From the NCBI RefSeq assembly GCF_937920395.1, contig NZ_CALEVF010000317.1, positions 1 through 8,376 of the forward strand: a stretch of 8,376 nucleotides of DNA, given 5' to 3'. This document shows positions 1 through 5,953 of the stretch, piece after piece. This stretch comes from an uncultured Clostridium sp. (GTDB taxonomy: Bacteria > Bacillota > Clostridia > Clostridiales > Clostridiaceae). The translations under genes and the position numbers were made by a program. Every line of letters starts with the position of its first letter. Positions within the stretch are counted from its first letter, which is position 1. The notes beneath the pieces are model-generated. The model ran no database searches. It was not told the origin of the DNA and worked only from the letters and a program-made list of their open reading frames with translations.

Positions 1-33
1 TTTTATTTTAAAGTATGTGTAGCAATATTAATT

Positions 34-62
34 TTGTTGTAATATACTAATTTTAATATAAT
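34..62 (+). promoter_or_regulatory. Candidate sigma-A promoter of ispE
   Basis: A perfect TATAAT at 57-62 lies 17 bases after TTGTTG at 34-39, which matches the first three bases of the TTGACA consensus. Transcription would start near base 69, giving a leader of roughly 48 bases before the ispE start codon. The spacing is ideal but the -35 half is only a 3/6 match, and AT-rich DNA throws up TATAAT often. Reading from a gene beyond the left edge cannot be excluded. Confidence 0.5.
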
Positions 63-75
63 TATTTTATTTAAG

Positions 76-96
76 TAGCAGTTTGAGAAACTGTTA
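76..96 (+). other. Small hairpin in the ispE leader
   Basis: Bases 76-84 pair with 88-96 through nine base pairs, one of them G-U, closing a three-base GAG loop. There is no T-run after it, so it is not a terminator. It lies between the predicted transcription start and the GGAGG ribosome binding site at 106-110. A role in transcript stability or in keeping the binding site open is possible but is only inference. Confidence 0.4.
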
Positions 97-116
97 GTAA
101 GAGTTGGAGGAAAATC

Positions 117-959
117 ATGTTAGTAAAAGCTTATGGAAAAATAAACATATCTTTAGATGTAGTAGGTAAACGAGAAGATGGGTATCATTTACTAAAAATG
201 ATTATGCAAAACGTAGATCTATATGATTCTATGTCTTTTCAAAAATGTAATAAAGGTATTAATATAAGCTGTAATAAACCTTACATACCTACAGATGAGA
301 AAAATTTAGTATATAAAGCTGCACAACTTTTTATGGATACCTATGATATTCATGAAGGCATAAACATATATCTTAAAAAAAACATTCCGGTTGCCGCAGG
401 TATGGCAGGTGGAAGTGCAGATGCAGCAGCTGTTTTAAAGACACTTCCGCAGATTTTTAATATAGATGTGAATGTTAATGAGCTTATAAAGCTAGGCGTA
501 AAAATAGGGGCAGATGTTCCTTATTGTATAATGGGAGGAACAGCACTCTGTGAAGGGATAGGAGAAATTATCACTCCACTTAAGCCCTTTAAAAATCAAA
601 TTTTAGTATTAGTTAAACCTAATTTTGGAGTATCAACAAAGGAAGTTTTTAAAAATTTAGATGTTACCAAAATTTTTAAGCACCCAGATACTGATGCAAT
701 AATTAAGGCTATGGAAGATGAAAATCTAGAGAATGTGTGTAATGGCATGAAAAACTTGCTTGAAAATGTTACTTTAAGAAAATATCCTGTACTTAAAAGG
801 ATAAAAGAAGATATGATTAAAATGGGCGCAACGGGTGCTATGATGAGTGGGAGCGGACCAACGATATTTGCTTTTTTTGATGATATGTTAAAAGCTCAAA
901 AATGTTACGATAAATTTAAAATCCAATATAAAGAAATATATTTAACAAGAACAATTTAG
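117..959 (+). CDS. ispE: 4-diphosphocytidyl-2-C-methyl-D-erythritol kinase (IspE)
   Basis: This is the cytosolic GHMP-family kinase that phosphorylates the 2-hydroxyl of CDP-methylerythritol using ATP, in the non-mevalonate (MEP) route to isopentenyl diphosphate. At 280 residues it is full length for the family. The N-terminal block AYGKINISLDVVGKREDGYH (residues 5-24) is typical of IspE and contains Lys8, the expected catalytic lysine. The glycine-rich ATP loop PVAAGMAGGSADAA spans residues 91-104. GADVPY (131-136) carries Asp133, the expected catalytic base, and GSGPT (245-249) is GHMP motif 3. The ATG is preceded by GGAGG at 106-110 with a six-base gap. The gene is followed at once by an intrinsic terminator and so looks monocistronic or last in its operon. 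Motifs, length and start agree, so the assignment is secure. Confidence 0.98.
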   Translation: MLVKAYGKINISLDVVGKREDGYHLLKMIMQNVDLYDSMSFQKCNKGINISCNKPYIPTDEKNLVYKAAQLFMDTYDIHEGINIYLKKNIPVAAGMAGGSADAAAVLKTLPQIFNIDVNVNELIKLGVKIGADVPYCIMGGTALCEGIGEIITPLKPFKNQILVLVKPNFGVSTKEVFKNLDVTKIFKHPDTDAIIKAMEDENLENVCNGMKNLLENVTLRKYPVLKRIKEDMIKMGATGAMMSGSGPTIFAFFDDMLKAQKCYDKFKIQYKEIYLTRTI

Positions 960-984
960 ATATAATTTTTTAGGAAAATATAAG

Positions 985-1021
985 AACGTGCAAAAATCCT
1001 TTGTGATTTTGCACGTTTTTT
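985..1021 (+). terminator. Intrinsic terminator after ispE
   Basis: Bases 985-995 (AACGTGCAAAA) pair perfectly with 1007-1017. Two further pairs form beyond a bulged A at 996, and the loop spans about 999-1004. A run of six T residues (1016-1021) follows, overlapping the foot of the stem. It sits 25 bases after the ispE stop and separates ispE from the germination block. The A-tract on the 5' side and T-tract on the 3' side mean it may also work on the opposite strand, although no gene there needs it. Confidence 0.9.
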
Positions 1022-1163
1022 ATATTTATTACCATGTATCTAAGTGAATATTTTTAGCAAGTGTCGTAAAAACTAAATTTACAAAATAAAAATAAAAATA
1101 TTCAAATATAGTTTTTTATAAATTGAATTAATCTGCTAATTATACTAAAACAAGGAGTGAAAA

Positions 1164-1355
1164 ATGAGAATATTAGACTTGTTTGATATATATTTTTTAA
1201 TAATGATGTTGATTGAAGGGGGAGTTGTACTTAGCGTAGATACAAAGTTTTTTAAAAACTCTGGAATGGGGATGCTTGGAAGAAAAGCAAATACTTTAGG
1301 CCGGGCTTCAATAATTATAGCTAGTATTTTATTTATACTTAGGTGGATATTTTAA
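1164..1355 (+). CDS. Small two-helix membrane protein upstream of germination receptor operon (CLC_0170-like)
   Basis: This encodes 63 residues with two hydrophobic helices. Helix 1 covers about residues 8-25 and contains Glu18. Helix 2 covers about 48-63 and contains Arg60. The linker (about 26-47) is rich in Lys, Arg and Gly, so by the positive-inside rule it should face the cytoplasm with both short ends outside. Glu18 and Arg60 are charged residues within the membrane spans and could pair. The ATG follows AAGGAGTGA (1152-1160) at an ideal distance, so translation is likely. It lies 47 bases upstream of the receptor A subunit with no terminator between, suggesting co-transcription. From memory it resembles the small clostridial proteins named CLC_0170 family, whose function is unknown. 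Bacillus receptor 'D subunits' are also small two-helix proteins, so an accessory role is a reasonable but untested idea. Confidence 0.85.
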   Translation: MRILDLFDIYFLIMMLIEGGVVLSVDTKFFKNSGMGMLGRKANTLGRASIIIASILFILRWIF

Positions 1356-1365
1356 TAAGTGTGAA

Positions 1366-1388
1366 TATATAAATTACATATTTATATA
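1366..1388 (+). other. AT-only hairpin abutting the ribosome binding site of the receptor A gene
   Basis: Bases 1366-1374 (TATATAAAT) are a perfect inverted repeat of 1380-1388, with a five-base TACAT loop. The 3' arm ends where the AAGGAAGTGA ribosome binding region (1388-1397) begins. All nine pairs are A-T, so the hairpin is weak, and chance is plausible in such AT-rich DNA. There is no T-run, so it is not a terminator. Confidence 0.35.
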
Positions 1389-1402
1389 AGGAAGTGAAGA
1401 AT

Positions 1403-2863
1403 ATGAAGGAATCAATAAAAGATAAAATTGAATTGAAAGCAGAAAAAAACATTGAGTATTTAAAAGAACTTTTGCAAGACAACTCAGATATGATTTTTAG
1501 AACTTTTAATGTTGGAAAGTGGAAGGCATCATTAGTTTATATAGATGGAATGGCAGATAAACTTTTACTTGATCATTATGTGTTAGAACCATTGATGCTT
1601 GCTGCAAAGGGGATAGAAAGTGTAGAGCAAATAAAAGACAATGTTCTTGCAGTTACTGATATGCGAGAAGTTAAAAAAATGAGTGAAGGAGTTAATGCTG
1701 CGCTTTCAGGAGACACATTAATGTTTATAGATGAGTTAGATTGTGCCTATGTTATTGCATCACGTTCTTGGCCTGCTAGAGGGGTAGGAGATCCATCTGG
1801 CGAAACTGTAATTCGTGGAGCTCGTGAAGGGTTTACAGAAACTATAAGATTTAATACCGCATTAATTAGAAGACGAATTAGAGATACTAGGTTAAGAATT
1901 AAACGTAACACGTTAGGAACTAGATCTAAAACAGATGTGGTTATTATGTATATCGATGATATAGCAAATAAAGGAGTGCTTGATGAACTTGAGCACCGAA
2001 TAGATAAAATAAACATTGATGCAGTTTTTGATAGTGCATATATTGAACAGCTAATAGAGGATAATAAATATTCTCCTTTTCCTCAAATACAAAGCACAGA
2101 GAGACCAGATGTAGTTGCTGCAGCTTTATATGAAGGTAGAGTAGCACTTCTTGTGGATAATTCTCCATTTGCAATTATAGTTCCAACTACATTACCAAAT
2201 TTATTTCAATCACCTGATGATTATTATCAGAGATGGATGCATGGATCTATGGTTAGACTTATAAGGATACTTTCTATATTTATTTCGCTTACTGCACCGG
2301 CGCTTTATGTAGCAATAACATCTTATCATGCAGATATAATACCTACTAAATTAGCCTATGCCATAGCGGCCTCAAGGGAAGGTGTACCATTTCCAGCATT
2401 TATAGAGGCTATAATAATGGAAATATTTTTTGCACTGCTTATGGAGGCTGTGGTTAGATTACCAAAGCCCATTGGAGCTACTATCGGTATTGTGGGAGGC
2501 CTTGTTATAGGCCAGTCGGCAGTAAGTGCAGGAATAGTTAGTCCTATAATGATAATTATTGTTGCAATTACTGCAATTACTACATTTGTAACTCCAAACT
2601 ATGAGGTTGCAACAGCTTTTAGATTAGTTAGATTTTTACTTATTATAGCGTCAGCAATTATAGGCTTTTATGGGATAATGATTGGTCTTATTGTACTTCT
2701 CATTCATTTAGTTAGAATGAAAAGCTTCGGAGTACCTTATTTAGCTCCAGCAGTTAATACTAATATTAAAGATTTAAAAGATATGTATATTAGAGAGCCA
2801 ATATCTGAGCTAAAAGAAAGACCTAAATACATGGAAACGGGAGATAAGATAAGACAGAAATAG
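1403..2863 (+). CDS. Spore germination receptor A subunit (GerA/GerKA family)
   Basis: This is the A subunit of a GerA-type nutrient germinant receptor in the spore inner membrane. With the B and C subunits it senses small molecules and starts ion release and cortex breakdown. The 486-residue length is normal. The first ~285 residues form the soluble cytoplasmic domain, including the family motif GETVIRGAREGFTE at 133-146 and the basic stretch LIRRRIRDTRLRIKR (154-168). The membrane domain follows, with helices near 287-307, 332-352, 360-378, 381-397 and 408-436, then a short hydrophilic tail. I chose ATG 1403 rather than the in-frame GTG at 1394. The GTG lies inside the AAGGAAGTGA ribosome binding region, whereas the ATG is ten bases after AAGGA. 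The gene is first in the A-B-C set. The germinant it recognises cannot be read from sequence, so I give no receptor-specific symbol. Confidence 0.97.
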   Translation: MKESIKDKIELKAEKNIEYLKELLQDNSDMIFRTFNVGKWKASLVYIDGMADKLLLDHYVLEPLMLAAKGIESVEQIKDNVLAVTDMREVKKMSEGVNAALSGDTLMFIDELDCAYVIASRSWPARGVGDPSGETVIRGAREGFTETIRFNTALIRRRIRDTRLRIKRNTLGTRSKTDVVIMYIDDIANKGVLDELEHRIDKINIDAVFDSAYIEQLIEDNKYSPFPQIQSTERPDVVAAALYEGRVALLVDNSPFAIIVPTTLPNLFQSPDDYYQRWMHGSMVRLIRILSIFISLTAPALYVAITSYHADIIPTKLAYAIAASREGVPFPAFIEAIIMEIFFALLMEAVVRLPKPIGATIGIVGGLVIGQSAVSAGIVSPIMIIIVAITAITTFVTPNYEVATAFRLVRFLLIIASAIIGFYGIMIGLIVLLIHLVRMKSFGVPYLAPAVNTNIKDLKDMYIREPISELKERPKYMETGDKIRQK

Positions 2864-2881
2864 TTTAAACCGTTTTTATTT

Positions 2882-2902
2882 GGAGGTGAATATTATATTT
2901 TG
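2882..2902 (+). promoter_or_regulatory. Strong ribosome binding site paired with a TTG start
   Basis: GGAGGTGA at 2882-2889 is an eight-base perfect complement of the 16S rRNA 3' end. The only plausible in-frame start is TTG at 2900, ten bases after the end of this site and therefore rather far away. There is no in-frame ATG or GTG nearby, and the in-frame codons between are TAT, TAT and ATT. The long pairing may compensate for the poor start codon and long spacer. Confidence 0.75.
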
Positions 2903-4015
2903 GTAGATAGAGAAAAAGTTGAAGATTTTGGGTTATTTACAACTATCGTGGTAGCTGTAGTTGGTGTAGGAATATTTTCTGCTCCAAGGGAAGCCATAGA
3001 TAAAGTAAGTAGTGATGCGTGGATACTTACTATAATTTGTGGGATAATAGTCTCTTTATTAGTATATCTTATATACAAGGTAATGAAGAAAAATAATTTT
3101 GAGGATCTCACAAGTATATTACGAAATAATTTTGGAAAGATTTTTGGAGGGATAATTGCTATTACTTTTTCAATTTATAGCATATTTATTGTGTCCCTTG
3201 GGATGAGAGAATTCGTGGAAGTAATTAAACTATATTTATTAAGGCGAACGCCAACAGAATTTATTTTAATGATTACTATTTTGACGGGAACATATTTAGT
3301 AAGAGGGGAAATAGGCGATCTAATTAAATTTAATGAAATATCATTTTGGATTATGTTTATTCCTGTTTTTGCAGTGCTGATGTTAACTGTAATAAATGCT
3401 GACTTCACAAACTTATTACCAGTACTTCATAATAAGCCATCTGAATATTTTAAAGCTTCTAAATATATTCTGTTTTGTTTTGGTGGAATAGAAATAGCAT
3501 ACCTTGTTCTTCCCTATGTTAAAAATAAGAAAGATTCTTTAAAAGTGTTAAAAAAGAGCATAATATTTGTAACTATTTTTTATTTGATAATAATGATTTT
3601 TGTTTTAGCCGTTTTTTCTAAAGCACAGAGCAGAATATTATTATGGCCAACTATTACTATGATAAAGTCAGTGGATATACCAGATACATTTATAGAACAT
3701 TGGGAAGGTGCAGTTATGGCATTTTGGATATTGTTTTATTTCACTACATTTGTTAATACCTATTTCTTCTCATCTGAAATTGTGAAAAATGTAGTTAATT
3801 TAAAAGACACTAAGTTATCCTCGCTTTTAATTATGCCTATTATTTATGTTATAGCATTATATCCTAAAAACATAGCTGAAATATATGATTTACAATTTAG
3901 AACTACTCCAGTTTTATTAACGGCAATATTTCTTTTTGTAGTGTTACCAATACTTATTTTACTTATAGGTAAGGGTAAAGAACGCGGAAGGGGGAAAAGC
4001 ATAGATGAAATTTAA
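2900..4015 (+). CDS. Spore germination receptor B subunit (GerAB/GerKB family transporter-like protein)
   Basis: This is the polytopic B subunit of the GerA-type receptor. It has an amino-acid-permease (APC) fold and in Bacillus contributes the germinant-binding site. Its 371 residues are the usual length. I count about ten hydrophobic helices, near residues 12-32, 41-63, 82-107, 118-134, 148-166, 186-206, 219-241, 270-291, 305-322 and 336-357, ending in a basic tail. The first helix has the glycine-rich break VVGVGIFSAPRE (20-31) typical of this fold. The segment LLWPTITMIKSVDIPDTFIEHWEG (247-270) matches the conserved loop of GerAB-like proteins. Translation starts at TTG, 36 bases after the A-subunit stop. 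The 3' end overlaps the C-subunit gene by 11 bases, which suggests translational coupling. The substrate is unknown. Confidence 0.96.
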   Translation: MVDREKVEDFGLFTTIVVAVVGVGIFSAPREAIDKVSSDAWILTIICGIIVSLLVYLIYKVMKKNNFEDLTSILRNNFGKIFGGIIAITFSIYSIFIVSLGMREFVEVIKLYLLRRTPTEFILMITILTGTYLVRGEIGDLIKFNEISFWIMFIPVFAVLMLTVINADFTNLLPVLHNKPSEYFKASKYILFCFGGIEIAYLVLPYVKNKKDSLKVLKKSIIFVTIFYLIIMIFVLAVFSKAQSRILLWPTITMIKSVDIPDTFIEHWEGAVMAFWILFYFTTFVNTYFFSSEIVKNVVNLKDTKLSSLLIMPIIYVIALYPKNIAEIYDLQFRTTPVLLTAIFLFVVLPILILLIGKGKERGRGKSIDEI

Positions 4016-5180
4016 AAAGATTTTACCAATAATTCTAAGTTGTATGTTATTAAGTGGCTGTTGGGATAAAGTGGAAATAGATAGACGGAACTTTATATCT
4101 ACTATAGCTGTTGACACAGGAGAAGATATTGTCAAAGAAAAAGTATTGAAAAATATTAAACCAGATGATCCGTTTCCCGAGAGGCAAATTAAAAAAATCA
4201 ATGTAACTTATGGATTTCCAGACATGAGTATGCTCGTAACAGGTAAAAGTGAAGGTTCTCTGGATAAATACATTAATACTGACGCTTACTCAATGGAGGA
4301 CGCCTATTCTGAAGCTACAGCTAAAAGTAGTAGAGATATATATATGGGACATACAAAACTTTTAATATTAAGTAGTAATTTATTAAAATATAAAGATACT
4401 GTTAAAGAAATAATAGATTATATGCAGCGAAATCCCAATATAAATAGGATGATGCAGGTGGTTGTTTGCGATGGTTTGGCACAAGATTATGTAAAGTTTA
4501 AACCTATGACTGAAAGTAGTTCACAATATTATATTTCAGGACTTATGGATAATAGCAAAAGAAATTCTAGGATTATGAGTACTACTTTAAATGAATTTCT
4601 TATATTATTAAGTGAAAATGGTAACGCCTTATTACCTAGAATAACGATGGATAAGGGTGAAAAAGAATTGATGTTAACAGGGGCTGCTATAATTCGCGGT
4701 TATGAGTTAAAAGGATACTTTACCCCGCTTGAATTATTAGACATTCAATTACTTAATGGTAAGTTTAAAGTTGGCAAAAAAGTCATTTATGTGGATGGTC
4801 ACCCTATAGATTATGTTATAGATGGATATACAAGAAAAATGAAAGTTGATAAGGAGGGTAGTAAGTTAGTTATCAATGTAAATATCAAATTAGAGGGGCA
4901 GATAAGTGAATATTATGTTGGCAAGAAAATCCTTGATAAAGATGAATTAAAAAGGTTACAAAATAATTTTAATATGTCTATTAGCAAGGAATGTGAAAAA
5001 GTCATGGAAACTGCTATAAAAGAATTTGGGATAGATCCATTTGGAGCCAGAGAATATATAGAAAAGTTTAAACCTAATTTGTGGGATGGAATAGAAAAAA
5101 ATTGGAACGAAGAGTATAAAAAAATGTCAGTGAAAGTAAATGTTGATACTGAAATCAGAAGAATTGGAGCAGTGCAATGA
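4005..5180 (+). CDS. Spore germination receptor C subunit, lipoprotein (Ger(x)C / GerAC family)
   Basis: This is the outer-leaflet lipoprotein subunit of the receptor. The N-terminus is a lipoprotein signal: a basic start MKFKK, a hydrophobic core, then the lipobox LLSG before Cys19, which would be lipidated by Lgt and exposed on the outer face of the inner spore membrane. The mature start CWDKVEIDRR is the classic GerAC opening. YMGHTKLLILSS (113-124), LTGAAIIRGYELKGYFTPLE (224-243) and the C-terminal VKVNVDTEIRRIG (376-388) correspond to conserved blocks of the three Ger(x)C domains. The 391-residue length is normal. The ribosome binding site GGAAGGGGG (3986-3994) lies inside the B gene, and the start overlaps its end by 11 bases. 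It is the last gene of the receptor set. No terminator follows, and its stop codon overlaps a candidate promoter for spoIIR. Confidence 0.97.
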   Translation: MKFKKILPIILSCMLLSGCWDKVEIDRRNFISTIAVDTGEDIVKEKVLKNIKPDDPFPERQIKKINVTYGFPDMSMLVTGKSEGSLDKYINTDAYSMEDAYSEATAKSSRDIYMGHTKLLILSSNLLKYKDTVKEIIDYMQRNPNINRMMQVVVCDGLAQDYVKFKPMTESSSQYYISGLMDNSKRNSRIMSTTLNEFLILLSENGNALLPRITMDKGEKELMLTGAAIIRGYELKGYFTPLELLDIQLLNGKFKVGKKVIYVDGHPIDYVIDGYTRKMKVDKEGSKLVINVNIKLEGQISEYYVGKKILDKDELKRLQNNFNMSISKECEKVMETAIKEFGIDPFGAREYIEKFKPNLWDGIEKNWNEEYKKMSVKVNVDTEIRRIGAVQ

Positions 5181-5207
5181 ATACAATTACATAATATGGT
5201 AATAGTA
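5178..5207 (+). promoter_or_regulatory. Candidate forespore (sigma-F/sigma-G type) promoter of spoIIR
   Basis: A -35-like TGAATA lies at 5178-5183, and the -10-like GGTAATAGTA at 5198-5207 fits the Bacillus sigma-F pattern GGNRANAMTW at all but one fixed position. The gap is 14 bases, against an optimum of about 15. Transcription would begin near 5214, just ahead of the spoIIR ribosome binding site at 5231-5236. Bacillus spoIIR is transcribed by sigma-F, so this is the expected class. The TGA of the -35 is also the stop codon of the upstream receptor C gene. The match is by eye and the DNA is AT-rich. Confidence 0.45.
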
Positions 5208-5242
5208 TTAATATAGATTTATTATATCCAGGGGGGATAAAT

Positions 5243-5872
5243 ATGAAAAAATTTATATTAACAAGTTTTGCCGTAATAATTATAATTTTAATAGCTCTAA
5301 ATTCAACTATTACAAGTGGGAAAGCAAGCCAAAGTGATGTTGCGAATAAACTTATAAGATTTCATGTAATAGCTAATAGTGATGACAAAATAGATCAAAA
5401 TGTAAAATTAAAAGTAAGAGATGCTGTTTTAAAATATATATCACCAAAAATTGCGAATTGTAAAAATATAAAACAATCAAGAAAAATCATAAATAATGAA
5501 AATAAAAATATAAAAGAAATTGCACAGAAAGTAATAAAAGAAAATGGGTTTAAATATTCAGTAGCGACGACTTTATCAGAGGAATATTTTCCAGTTAAAA
5601 CTTATGGAAATATAACGTTGCCTCAAGGTAAATATGAGGCATATAGAATAATTATTGGAACAGGTACAGGACAAAATTGGTGGTGTGTAATGTTTCCTCC
5701 ACTATGTTTTGTTGATATTACAAAAGGTGATGTATCTTATGAAAAAACTGAAAAAGAAATGAAAACAGTATTATCTGATGATGAGTATAAGATGGTTGAT
5801 AATACTGTTAGTAGTAAAAAAATAATTGTGAAGTTTAAATTGGGAGAAATTTTCTCTAAAATATTTAGTTAA
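5243..5872 (+). CDS. spoIIR: Stage II sporulation protein R (SpoIIR)
   Basis: SpoIIR is made in the forespore and secreted into the space between the two membranes. There it triggers the SpoIIGA protease in the mother-cell membrane to process pro-sigma-E, coupling the two cell programmes. The protein has 209 residues, close to the usual 200-225. Residues 1-25 are a basic start plus hydrophobic segment that serves as signal or anchor. The conserved block KLIRFHVIANSDDKIDQNVKLKVRDAV (36-62) and the signature WWCVMFPPLCFVD (146-158) with its two cysteines are diagnostic. LPQGKYEAYRIIIG (126-139) is also typical. The ATG follows a G-rich site (5231-5236) at six bases. It sits 62 bases after the receptor C gene and probably has its own forespore promoter at 5178-5207, although read-through from the receptor operon is possible. 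Confidence 0.96.
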   Translation: MKKFILTSFAVIIIILIALNSTITSGKASQSDVANKLIRFHVIANSDDKIDQNVKLKVRDAVLKYISPKIANCKNIKQSRKIINNENKNIKEIAQKVIKENGFKYSVATTLSEEYFPVKTYGNITLPQGKYEAYRIIIGTGTGQNWWCVMFPPLCFVDITKGDVSYEKTEKEMKTVLSDDEYKMVDNTVSSKKIIVKFKLGEIFSKIFS

Positions 5873-5889
5873 GAATAGACTAAGTAGCT

Positions 5890-5930
5890 AATGTGGTATA
5901 TAAAAATTAGCAATTGTTATATATCACATT
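5890..5930 (+). other. Long AT-rich hairpin between spoIIR and ypeB
   Basis: Bases 5890-5903 pair with 5917-5930 over 14 continuous base pairs, one of them G-U. The 13-base loop can fold further as AATT (5905-5908) with AATT (5912-5915). No T-run follows, so it is not a standard terminator. It ends ten bases before the ypeB ribosome binding site (GGGAGG, 5941-5946). It could be a protein-binding dyad, an RNA stability or processing element, or a weak attenuator; the sequence does not decide among them. Confidence 0.6.
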
Positions 5931-5953
5931 GTAGAATATCGGGAGGAAAACAT

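Noticed and set aside
1022..1163. Sporulation promoter ahead of the small protein and receptor operon
   Set aside because: GAATATT at 1046-1052 matches a sigma-E -35, and TGAATA at 1045-1050 a sigma-G -35, but neither has an acceptable -10 at the right distance. TATACTA at 1141-1147 resembles a sigma-G -10 but would start transcription inside the ribosome binding site. No promoter is assigned.
1394..1402. GTG start three codons upstream for the receptor A subunit
   Set aside because: The GTG is part of the ribosome binding region itself, leaving no spacer; ATG 1403 fits.
1747..2174. Minus-strand open frames of 89 and 76 codons opposite the receptor A gene
   Set aside because: Both lie wholly inside a clear GerA-family gene on the other strand, lack family motifs, and are explained by the sense coding pattern.
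2893..4201. Minus-strand open frames of 72-80 codons opposite the B and C subunit genes
   Set aside because: These are antisense shadows of genes with strong family signatures, with low-complexity translations and no supporting context.
5927..5933. CATTGTA as a sigma-G -10 for ypeB
   Set aside because: The start would fall at about 5941, in the ribosome binding site, and no -35 lies 17-18 bases upstream.
5891..5953. Upstream in-frame extension of YpeB (ATG at 5891)
   Set aside because: It has no ribosome binding site, lies in the arm of a hairpin, and adds a hydrophilic, cysteine-containing stretch before the natural anchor. ATG 5954 has GGGAGG seven bases upstream.
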